This document shows positions 11,830 to 22,632 of a stretch of DNA of 64,000 bases, one piece after another. The first letter of the stretch is position 1. Every line of letters begins with the position of its first letter. Source of the DNA: Oryza sativa Japonica Group (taxonomy: Eukaryota > Streptophyta > Magnoliopsida > Poales > Poaceae); contig NC_089046.1 in the NCBI RefSeq assembly GCF_034140825.1, positions 23,172,501-23,236,500 of the forward strand, read 5' to 3'. A program made the position numbers and the translations under genes. The notes under the pieces are model-generated. The model was not told the origin of the DNA. It ran no database searches and saw only the letters and a list, made by a program, of their open reading frames with translations.

Positions 11830-12060
11830 CTCCCATCGTTCCTAAATATTTGACGTCGTTAACTTTTTTAAACATATTTGACCGTTCGTCTTATTCAAAA
11901 CATTTAAGTAATTATTAATTATTTTCCTATGATTTGATTTATTGTTAAATATACTTTTATGTATACATATAGTTTTACATATTTCACAAAAGTTTTTAAA
12001 TAAGACGAACGGTCAAACATATTTTAAAAAGTTGACGGCGTCAAATATTTAGGGATGGAG
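11830..12060. mobile_element. Stowaway-type MITE
   Basis: This 231-bp element has complementary ends (CTCCCATCGTTCCTAAATAT on the left, matching ATATTTAGGGATGGAG on the right), flanked by TA on both sides. The arms contain GACCGTTCGTCTTATT and its complement, so it can fold into a long hairpin. Confidence 0.85.
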
Positions 12061-12258
12061 TATATAGTTATCTTCTTCCCCGAGCTCTATTCATTTCATC
12101 CGAGATTTCTTTCTCCTATAACAACCAAAATATAGGGGGGAGATTTTGAACTTCAAATCTTCGGGGATTTTTATACAGTGGTTAGATCTACACCTTTCTA
12201 CTCTTGTTATGCATTTTTTTAATAATTTTAAACCTTTTCTTTAATTATGATAGATCTA

Positions 12259-15200
12259 TGCATAAAAATGCAGAATCAGCACCCGTTCATCCTCAATCAG
12301 AACTCTAATGAACCTTACCAATGTTATGCAGCGCATTCTGGGTGGCACAGACTCCTAATAGCTCTTGCAGCTTCAAGCAGCCGAACCAGCTATCCCTTTT
12401 TTCTTACAAGGATATGCACATCGAGCTCTTGTATAATACATTAAATATTTAAAAAATATAAACTTTACATATAGCTTAAAACAAGTGATCTAACAAATGC
12501 AGTGGAGAATATATATTTCAATCCGTGGAGTAAATAATCCATTTCAACAATCCCACCATGAATAATATGAAAACTAACAGGGTCTTATATCTTCTTCCTT
12601 GAATTCCAAATAACATAGTACTGCTCTTTATAGAGAGCCAACTAAACAACTCGATTCTAATTTCATGGAATGGAAACAACCAAAACAACTGGTAGATAGA
12701 TAGATAGATAAGCCGATAATTTCACCCACTCTGTTGCATCGCCTATTGTTCGTGCGCTCCCTTGTTGGGCTTACGATGATAGATTGCAGGTGATACTGAA
12801 CGACCATAATTACATGACGAGTAAGACACCTGCAACAACAAGTTAGTTTTTATTAAATCTACCATTGAATATATTTTTATTGTATTTTACTTTGCTTTGG
12901 AAATGTTGTTATTTGATCAAACTTGAATAAGTTTGATTTAGGAAAAACCCTTCATCGATTTGTAGTGTGAAAAGGAGTACAAGGTAAAAAAAAAAGTCTC
13001 AATTGAATGATTATTTGTGTTGTACAGATAAAAAAACCAGGCAAATATCTAACCATGCAAATATGCAGAAATTTGGCTAGTTGGAAATTAACTTGGAGTG
13101 ACCCACGCATATAAGCATTATTTAGAGATGCACTTGATACTGCAGTGGTAAGATGTGTGTGGTTTCAACCCTGAGATCACGTGTTCAATCCCCAACATGC
13201 TCGTAATTTCTCAATATAACAATTCTCTTACGTAACATAGTTGACACTTGACTGCAATGGCATAAAAGAAATCATCTCAATATAACAATTCTCTTACGTA
13301 ACGATATAGGGGGAGGGGAAAAAAGGAATGTATAACTAGGAGTAAGAAGTTGATTGCACGCTGATATGCTAAAGTTCATAAAGAGTTTTTTGGGTTTTTT
13401 TTAAGATAATGAATAACCTGGCAGCTGCATCAAAGACGTACATAGGCTATCATGCATTACTGTACGCCAAGCAAAGATAGAAAAAAATAACGTTCATAAA
13501 GATACATCATATTAAACGTTGAGTGGGAGGCTTGGTGGACCTAGCATTATATAACAGCTAGTGCATGAAAAAGAAGGTTGTTGATTAGGGGAAGAAATCA
13601 GCTAAGTACCTGAATTAGTTCACCGTAATAGTAATTCGAGCGCTGCTTGATTTGGATAGTCCTTAAGTGCCTCTTCAATAACAGCCGTGTTCTCACCCAT
13701 GTAATCAATGGTTACATGCCGAAGGGAGTGGAGGTTCTCCAAACCTAAATCATTTAAGTCACCCCTCCTTAGTCTGGTCCCAATACGAAGACAAAGCCTT
13801 TCAAGGTGGGGCATAGCTCCTGGTTGAAACGACGGCATCATGCAGCTATAAAAGTGAAAATCTTTTAAACTCCGAAATGCACATGCACCTCTGTGGATAG
13901 TGAGCTTTTCCTGCAGTTGTTCCGAAACAAATGCTAACTGTAGCCTGAGAAAGCGAAGAGATGGAAGCTCAGCGAGGCGATCAAGGTGGTCAGACTGGAG
14001 ATATTCGAAATCCAGACAAATGGATAAGGTGGTGAGGCGGGAGAGCATCGACGAATTGATCCAACATGGGAATGCTTTCATATACGAATGGTGCATGAAC
14101 AACCTTTGGAGACCGAAAGGAACCTGTTGCATGTCTATGATTTCTTCAAAATTAAAATTATTTCTCAAATCTAGGTCTTGCAAATTGGTGAACCTTTGTA
14201 TAGACGTTTGAATGGATTCCTTTAACTCTAATGTTTTGACACTATTGAAAACGATCCTAAGAGTCCTTAGCTCTGTCAAATTACCAATCTCTTTTATTAC
14301 CTTTCAGGTAGCTTCTATTACAAGCTCCTGTAAAGATTTCATATCCCTTAGCATCAGACCTTGTGCCAGCTTCACTCTGCCAGCATATAGCCGCAATAGT
14401 TTCCTTAGTTTGACAAAAGACATTGGAAACAGCACCTTATGAGATTTTGAAGAATTTGGTTTCCTTGCACCTCTTATGTCCAAGGTTTCGAGAGATTCCA
14501 GTTTCCCAATGCTTTCAGGGAGCTTAGTGGCACTATAGTGCCCTAGACGCAGAAATCTTAGGAGGCGTAGCTTATCGAGATGATTAAGATGGTTCTTGTC
14601 CATTCCACTGCAGTCCTCAAGCTGCAACACACGCAGGACATGAAAGCTCGACAAGGGTGGTATCGAGTCGACCTTGCCGAAGATAGTAATGGACCTTACT
14701 TTGGACAATTGTTCTCTTGCTTCTGGTGAGGCATAGGACTTATTGCTGTTATGGAGAGATAATCGGCGAATCTTCTTCTTTTGTGCTGTACATGTATGTT
14801 TACCTGTTTGTTGACCATCTGATAAATACGTTGTAACAAAATCTTCTTCTACTGACAGCTGATTTATTAGCTCAAGCACCATGTCATGTACTTTGCATTG
14901 ATGCACCTTACCATCATCCAACAGATAATAGACACTCATCGGCTGGATCAAGCTTCGATTGATGAGCTCGCTGAAGTAGCTCTCTCCAATCTCCTGCAAG
15001 CTTGTCCCTGCAGGTCGTGTTTCATCTGTAATAAAACCCTCTGCAAACCAATCCCATATCAAAACATCTTTTCTAATTAGCTCATCCTCAGGATATTTGC
15101 TTAGAGACAACAAGCAAGTCTTCAAATGAAAAGGTAGATCGTTGTAACTGAGGCTTAATATCTTCCGCATGTTGTCCACATCAAGGTTGTTCTCCAGCCC

Positions 15201-17351
15201 CAAACTGATAGACTTATTGACCTTGTCCCATTCCTCTGAATTCCTTGGTTTGCTAGCAAGTAGGCATGCTGTAGTGATGATTGCTAGCGGTACACCACCA
15301 CATTTCTTCAAAATTTTCTCAGTGACACCACACAAATCAGCAGGACAGTCATCGTTAGAGTCAAATATTCGTTTGCAGAACAATTGTCTGGAATCATCAT
15401 CAGATAAGGGTTTCATTTCATAAACACCACCGCCTGCATGTTCTGCAACGACCTTGTTTCGCGTGGTTACAATTATTTTGCTACCAAGTTTAGCATCTTG
15501 CACAGCAAGTTTGATAGTATCCCACGCTGATTTTTTCCATACATCATCAATCACGCACAAGAACCTAAAGATGGTAGCATATACACATGTTATTGAACCT
15601 AGATATAAATCATGTGAAGCCTGTCCAAAAAAGATAGGAATATGTATCTTGCACATTGAATGTCGAAAATGATGTGCAGCTTTAAATGTGTAATTTTCCA
15701 ACAATTTTGACACAATAAGTGCAGCTTTGTGAATTTCTATTCACAAAGTTACAAAGATACTTAATTATGCGTAAATAGGGCAGATTTCTGAATAACTATG
15801 TGTTCCATTGGAAAACCAAAACTTTATTTACAAGCCAGTTATATTATAATAGTATAAAAACTTGAGCTAGGATTCCCGGTTATATTAGAATACAATAAAA
15901 ACTTGAGCCAGGACTCTTATTTGTACAACAAAAGGTATCTTCAAATAATGATAAAAGGTAGGTATAACATAGAAATGTACCTTCTATTGTTGAGGAAGTC
16001 TCTAATTTTGTCGATGAGCTGCTTCGTTTCCCATGTTTCATCTATGTGGGAATACATTTTCTCATCAAGTTGGAGAAGAATGTTCTTGAGAATCTTGTTT
16101 ATATCAGGATTCAAGGACACCGAAACAAAACAATAGCTGTCAAATTTTGCCTTAAGCTCCTGAAATAATGAATTGGCAAGAGTTGTCTTTCCTAAGCCTC
16201 CGAATCCAACAATAGAAATTATATTTGATTGTTGGCTGGAAGAGCCGTCATATTCCAAGAGTCGCTTAGTTAGCTCATTTTTTGGCTTGCTAATGCCAAT
16301 GAGTTATGTTGCCTTTCGGTACATAGCTTCTAGGCGAGGATCAACATCCACAACAGTTGGCCTGGCAGCATTGTCGTCGACTATGTACCTATCACGACGC
16401 TCGCTGACCTTCTTGACCTGGTCCATGATGTCTTTCATGACACCGTGGATCTGATGGTTGGTTTTGAACTTGTTGAACAAATTGGTGACCTTCTTGAAGC
16501 TCGTGGCAGGTTCATGCCCCTTGCACTTTAACATGAAGGTGTCGATGGCATCCTCGATGTCGTAAGATAGCTCTCTCACCTCGCTGGCCCAGATCTTGAC
16601 CTGCTGGTCAAGTTGATCCACAGGTGTCTCAGCCACCTTGTGGAGTGCTGCGTTCATACCTTTCAACTCTTTCTCAAGTTCTTCGATCTCTCCCTTGACA
16701 CCCTTTTGCAGCTTGTATTCGCCAACCAGCAGCTCCCCAAGCTTGGGGAGGAGGGTGTTCATTGCCCCTGTGGCGATGTTCATCTTGGCCTATCTGATGT
16801 TGAATGCCTGCACGGGTACACACAGATGCACTTAAATGAGCCTCTTGAGTTTATCAGTATGTATCAGGATTCAGGAATGATCAAGCAACCGCAAAAACAT
16901 GGAGAAAAACGACATCTGAATAATTAAGCTGCTATGTAGCATGTCTAATCGAGACTAGATTGAGGTAAGAACCGTGTGCTTGCTGCATCACCTAATCGAT
17001 CCAAGCAAAGCTCATCACCGTGAGCAGCGCAAGATAGCGACCTCTCAACGCTGTACGGTATACTAGTAACAGGAAGGACCAAGCAACGGCAAAACACAAG
17101 GAGAAAATCAGCATCTGGATCAACGGGGCGTACCGGAATCGGAGGTCGATCGGGACAGTGGATGCGGTCGCGCCGTCGCTGGCTCCGCCCCGCCCCGCGC
17201 CGCCTCGCCCTTGCTGCGCCGCGAATCGGGTCCGCCGCCACTCAGCCACGTCGCCCGCGATCGATCGATGCCGTGGTGGAAGCGGCCGGCGGCGAGAGTA
17301 GGGGAGCTCGGGTCAACGGGTGGGAGACCTGGAGTCAAGCTTGCTCCAGCC
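12259..17351. repeat. Segmental duplication, copy B (NLR block)
   Basis: Partner of 2111-7236 in the same orientation. The two blocks differ by scattered substitutions, by a deletion of about 70 bp in this copy near 13210, and by rearranged GC-rich sequence at the right end (17140-17351). The coding part is the most alike. Confidence 0.93.
13620..16783 (-). pseudogene. CC-NB-ARC-LRR (NLR) gene, copy B, interrupted by two stops
   Basis: Same gene as copy A, with exon 1 at 16783-15981 and exon 2 at 15564-13620 (splice sites as in copy A), which would encode 915 residues if uninterrupted. An in-frame TAA at 16306-16304 replaces a Lys codon (AAA in copy A) right after the coiled coil, before the P-loop. 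A TGA at 14306-14304 replaces an Arg codon (CGA in copy A) in the leucine-rich repeats; the second looks like deamination of a methylated CpG. The rest is open and keeps P-loop, kinase-2, RNBS-B, GLPL and VHD motifs. Where copy A has its stop, this copy has CAG (Gln). The most it could make is a 159-residue coiled-coil fragment. Confidence 0.88.
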
Positions 17352-18440
17352 GAACAAAGAGAATAATGAGAGGATAACTAACCACGGTATTTGAGGGAAT
17401 GATAAAATAAGACCTGTCCGGGGTAGGAATGCAAGCGGCAGGCAAGCGGGCTTCTTTTTTCCTGTTTATTTCACTTTTAATTTATTTTTTCTTCTCAAAT
17501 TTATATTACCACGCGAAAGATAACTAGCAGGCAGGTTTCTATAGGGTAGCGGGACTATCCATTTGCATCCCTAGTCCGGGGGGAGGAGGAAAAATCGTCC
17601 TCCCCCTCCTCCCGACGCGCACATGTTCCCCTAGGCCCTACCATGTGTAACTGTCCACCTGCCACGTGTCTTCACACACATACTCTGTTGCAACAAATCA
17701 CCCATATATTTTAGAAAACTCTTTATTAAGGGAATTCATTTTATTTTTTATTCCACAAAAAATATTTCACCTAGTGCACTCACAATGTTTTACTACATAT
17801 AGATCTAATATTGTGGCGGATTAAAATATTCTTTTATAACAAATCAGCCACATATTATGGAAACCCTATATTAAGTGAATTTGTTTTATTTTTTGTTCCA
17901 CCAAAAATATTTTATCTAGTGTACTTATAATGTTTTACTATGTATGGATCAAATATTGCAGTGAATTTAAACATTCTTTCGTTTTTCGCTATTTGCTGAA
18001 ACATTGTTTTTATATAAGGTGAAACAACGCCACAAATAATATTTCACATAGTGTACTTATAATGTATCACTATGTATGGATCAAATGTTACAGTGAGTTG
18101 AAACATTCTTTCGCTATTTTGCTGAAACTTTGTTTTCATACAAGGTGAAACAGCGCCCGATGTAAACGATTGGAACATCGATCTATTTAGTGAAACAATC
18201 CTGATATACGTGATGGAACAACGTACAACATTTCAAAATAATTCAATAATAAGCTTAAAAAATTCATCGGAATATATACATGTGTGGTCTTGTTTTAAAG
18301 ATTTAATTGTAACGAATTTAATGGTGCAATCGGATCATGATTTGGATAAATATTTTGAGAGAAAAAGTAGTTTAAAGTGGTTTTGTATGCATGCATCACG
18401 CTAACGTCAGAGCACGAATTTTTTAAGCCCGAATCGGGCG
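17352..18440. repeat. AT-rich region with diverged ~130-bp tandem repeats
   Basis: Between about 17700 and 18175 a block containing ATTTCACCTAGTG, AATGTTTTACTA and GGATCAAATATTGCAGTGA recurs three times with heavy divergence, followed by GCTATTTGCTGAAACATTG blocks. It looks transposon-derived, possibly Helitron-like, but no termini were identified. No gene is visible. Confidence 0.5.
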
Positions 18441-18576
18441 CTCGACGGGTAGTGCCTCCCCAATATAATTACTGTTAATTCATAATATTAGTATTGTACT
18501 TATACAGTTAAATAATATGAATTGGTACTTTGAATTTGTTTACTTATAATTTTATTTATTTAATAGCAATATAGTA

Positions 18577-18868
18577 CTCCCTCTATCTACTTTTGATAGT
18601 CATATTTCATCTTGGCACACAGACTAATGATAAGTAATTCTACTTATCATCTATTTAAACATGCTACTGGTCATTCCTCGTAAACAAGCGATTCATTAAT
18701 ATTTACATTTCACGATGCTCAAGTAGCCAATCTTGTGTGGAAGAATGGAGAGTCAAACATTAAATCCGAGAAAGTTATTAAGATGATAGGTTGATGAATT
18801 GAAATATGCCTATCAAAAATAGAATTTTCAGATTTGAAAATATGACTATCAAAAGTAGATAGATGGAG
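18577..18868. mobile_element. Stowaway-type MITE
   Basis: Ends are CTCCCTCTATCTACTTTTGA and its complement reading in from AGATAGATGGAG, flanked by TA. Length is 292 bp. Confidence 0.85.
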
Positions 18869-18926
18869 TATAACTGTTACAAATATATAGGACTATAGTT
18901 TTTTTAGCTACACAAGTTAGATATTA

Positions 18927-19159
18927 CCTCCATATTTTAATGTATGACGCCGTTAACTTTTTGTCCAACGTTTGACTATTCGTCTTATTCAAAAAATTTA
19001 TGTAATTATCATTTATTTTATTATGACTTGATTCGTCATCAAAATGTTCTTTAAGCATGACATAAATATTTTTATATTTGCATAAAAATTTTGAATAAAA
19101 CGAATGGTCAAACGTTGGTCGAAAAATCAACGGCGTCATGCATTAAAATACGGAGGGAA
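18927..19159. mobile_element. Stowaway-type MITE
   Basis: Ends are CCTCCATATTTTAATG and, complementary, CATTAAAATACGGAGG, flanked by TA. It belongs to the same GACGCCGTTAAC-type subfamily as the element at 11830-12060. Confidence 0.8.
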
Positions 19160-19887
19160 TATATATCAGTGCAATATATCTGTTACAATTGCATTATCAG
19201 CACAGAATACAGAATTATTCACATATACAGAATACATATGAACGAAATACAATCCATTCACAATCCATAATACTCACTAATTAATTAGCACAACAATATT
19301 CACGCAAAAAACAAAATACGCGGGCCGATGGGATCGACTTGGAAAACTTTCGCTGGCCGAATCCGTCTATGCGATGGCAAAATACATATGCCAACATTTT
19401 AAGATAATATTTAAACATTGAGACAAAACTTAAACATTAAAAGTAGGTATAGTTTTTTTATTATAAACACAGTCCAAAAGCAAGTACTAACAACAGCACA
19501 CTCACCTCTATCAACAGTGTGTTTGTTTGAGTTGTGGCTTTTAAAAAATAGCAGTGAGCCGTGGCTTTTCGAAAAACAGTTGTGGAATATGGGCTGTGGC
19601 TTTTGAAATAACTAGTCATACTTACAAGCAGGTCCCACGTATCATACACACTGGATCTTATCTCTCTCCTCTCTCTCTCCCCTCTTCTCTCTATCTTATA
19701 TCTCTCCCCTTCTTGTGGCCGAAGCGAGCAACGACCCAGGTGGGCACACGGTCGGCGGAGTGGGGCGAGTGGCGGCTGGAGTGGGCTACGGGCAAGGCGG
19801 ATCGACCGGCTTCGCCGCGAGCGGCGGCCGAAGCAAGTGCAGAGAGGGATGAGGCGAGGAGGACGGTGAGCAGGGGTAGGGGCGGGA

Positions 19888-21159
19888 CACTATTAGAAAA
19901 ACGGTTTTTCATGACGTTTGAGAAATCTTTTTCGTGGCGGGACAGAGATAAAACTGCCAGCGAAGAAAATCGGAGGGGTGGGGGGTCATAGGCCGCCAGC
20001 GAAAACTGATTTTCGCTGACGGCCACATTAAGAGGTTTGCCATAAAAAATACTATATTTTTTGAGGCGGACCTCTTAAATGTCCACAGCGAAAATCGGCG
20101 TTTTTGCTGGCGGATGCTAAAGAGATTCGCCAAGAATAAAACAGAGCCGCCAGCGAAAAGCAAAGCCTCGCTGAAAAATTTTGGCGGCATTTAAAACCAT
20201 GCGCGCGAGATTCCTTCACCCACCCACGCATTTAAAACTGATTTTCATCCACCCACCCACTGCCAGAGGCTGCCACCCACCCACTCTATCTCTTTCTCCT
20301 CTCCACCCACCTCCTCCTCCTCCTCCTACTGCACCACCTCTCTCCCCTCCTCCTCTCGGAGCCCCCAGCCCTCCTCCGACGGCGACGACGGCATCCATGA
20401 CTAGCACGAGCGGCCTTCGCGGCGGCGATGACAGGCGGGCGATGGCGGAGCTGACACCGACGACGACGTGCCGGACCTGGCGGGTGCGGGCGGCGGCGCT
20501 CGGGCGCGGCGGGCGGCGGTTCTCAGGCACGGGCAGCGACGCTTGGGCGCAGGCGGGAAGGCCGGATCCGCCGCCGTCGGGCCGCGGGGAGGCCGGATCC
20601 GCCGCCGCCAGACCACGGGGCGGCCGGATCCAGCCCGGCCCGTGCTCCCGGCTCCCTCCTCTCCGATTTATTTTTTTTTTTGCGCATGTTGTTGCAGATG
20701 ATGCACATGTTTTGATCTGTGTAAATGATGTTTGATATGTGCTAATGATGATTTTGTAATTCATGTTTGAATTTGGAAATGAGCAGCGAATCTAGATCTG
20801 GATTTGAATTTTGAAAATGAATCAATGGGCTTTTCTCTAAATCATCTTTGCTGGCGGCTCAGCAGCTGCATGGGTTTTTTTTTTTTGGCCCAAAAAAGAA
20901 TTTTGCTGGCGGCCGATTTAACAATGCCGCCAGTGATAATTCATTTTCGCTGGCGGCCATCTTAAGCCAACCGCCAGCGAAAATGCATATTTGCTAGCGG
21001 CTGGCTTAAGACGACCGCCGGCGAAAATGAATTATCGCTGGCGGTCGATAACCGCTAGCGAAAATATTGATCTTCACTGGCCTTTGCTCTGTGCCGGCTC
21101 TAAATTCCGTCAGCAAAAACCCAAAATGGCCGCCACGAAAGATGGTTTTCGTTGTGGTG
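19888..21159. mobile_element. CACTA-type DNA transposon, non-autonomous
   Basis: The left end is CACTATTAGAAAAACGG and the right end reads inward as CACCACAACGAAAACC. The 3-bp direct repeat GGA flanks both ends (19885-19887 and 21160-21162), as expected for CACTA. Both flanks hold many subterminal copies of a CGCCAGCGAAAA motif in both orientations. The middle (about 20260-20650) is GC-rich low-complexity sequence with proline/arginine-rich open frames and no transposase, so it could be captured cargo. Length is 1272 bp. Confidence 0.85.
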
Positions 21160-21162
21160 GGA

Positions 21163-21811
21163 GGAAGGAGACGGGGCGCTCCGCGTCGGCCGACGCCACC
21201 CGCCGCGAGGCAGACGGAAACAATCATGTCATAACTTTCGCAGTAAATCACCATTATACGATAATTCATTTACCGACGAAAACGTCACTTACAACGTAGT
21301 AGTAACTCAATTACTGCATTATGCGAATCACCTCATCCAGAAACAACAACACATTTACCACAAACTCGGTCACCATAGGTACTAAACGAGTAACCCATTT
21401 ATTAGCTATGGCAAACAATTTAACTACCCAGTAAATCGATTACCAAAAGCCTGGCTGTGACAAGGTATCCCTATTAACCCACAGTAATTGATTTACCTCC
21501 AGCGGAGTATCTTCAACAACTACCCCGAATTCAAATATATCTAATCTATATAGAACGAACGAGCTGAGGGCAACCGAACACGGATTTTGCGGACTCTGGG
21601 CGCAACGTGCGGTGCTCGGAACAATATTCCACGCGCAAGCGCTACCATTAACATAACTCCTTTCAGCCCGATCTAACTCTTTTACCACTCATCCGATCAC
21701 CAATTCACCACTACCCCTTCTCCGTACATCGATAGAAAAATTAGTACAATTTCATGTACAAATAATTGGGGTCTGTCTTGAACCCCACGACTTATTGAAC
21801 CTAGACTAAAA
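21163..21811. other. Intergenic, nothing recognised
   Basis: This AT-rich stretch follows the CACTA element. No gene, RNA or element end could be supported. Confidence 0.4.
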
Positions 21812-21975
21812 ATGATCTTTAGTCACGGTTGGTAACACCAACCGGGACTAAAGATCAAAAAGTACCTCTCAACTTTTAAATAGGGACTAAAGATGCTTTT
21901 TAGTCCTGGTTTTTATTAAAACCGAGATTATTGTGAAATTTGACCGACCGACCAAAGATGGTTTCTCCACCAGTG
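21812..21975. mobile_element. Terminal fragment of another CACTA element
   Basis: The right edge reads inward as CACTGGTGGAGAAACC, a CACTA terminus, and the fragment contains subterminal motifs of the type CAACCGGGACTAAAGAT in both orientations. No matching left end was found, so this is a remnant. Confidence 0.65.
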
Positions 21976-22632
21976 TGTGCTTTTGACACATGTATAAATG
22001 TTCTATATAGATATTTGCAAAAAAAAAATATTGATATTTCAAAATTTTAAAGTTCAAGGAAGTTACAAAGACTTGAAAAATCTGAATACATGAAAACCTA
22101 ATCTAAAACAACATTTTATTTGTTAGTGGAGAGTAAGTCATAGTGCATTTCTGTTTCGTAGGTATGACTGCAACCAACCGTCCGAATGGGATTCTGTTGT
22201 ATAACATCCCCTTTTGAAATACATCAACTCCATACCAAGTTCACATAAAATACTGATTTTTTTAAAAGAAAATTCAAACTTTTTAAATTTTATTTTTAAA
22301 GGAAGACTATCTCAAAAGAGACCTAGGATGTAGAAGATCATAACATGAGCGATTCGGCAGATTCTCATTTTCAAACTAGAACCAGGTTTAGGAATAAAAT
22401 TTGGGAGAGTATATTAAAAACTAAAAGTTACTAAAAAGGTTTTTTAAAAAAATCTAAAATTCCATCAAATTTCAGATGGGCCGGATTACTCGTGGGCCCA
22501 CATGTCAGCCACACGCCACCTCGCACGTGCGTCACGTGACGGGCTCCTCGGCCCATTACCTCGCGTACCCTCGCACCCGTCTCCCGCAGACAGATCCGCC
22601 TCGATTCTTCGCCGCCGCGACGAGCTCCCTCC

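Noticed and set aside
19554-20026. Arginine-rich frames on both strands
   Set aside because: Overlapping frames in GC-rich sequence running into the CACTA terminus, with no splice or domain support.
20181-20735. Open frame of 184 codons
   Set aside because: It lies inside the CACTA element, is low-complexity, and has competing frames on both strands.
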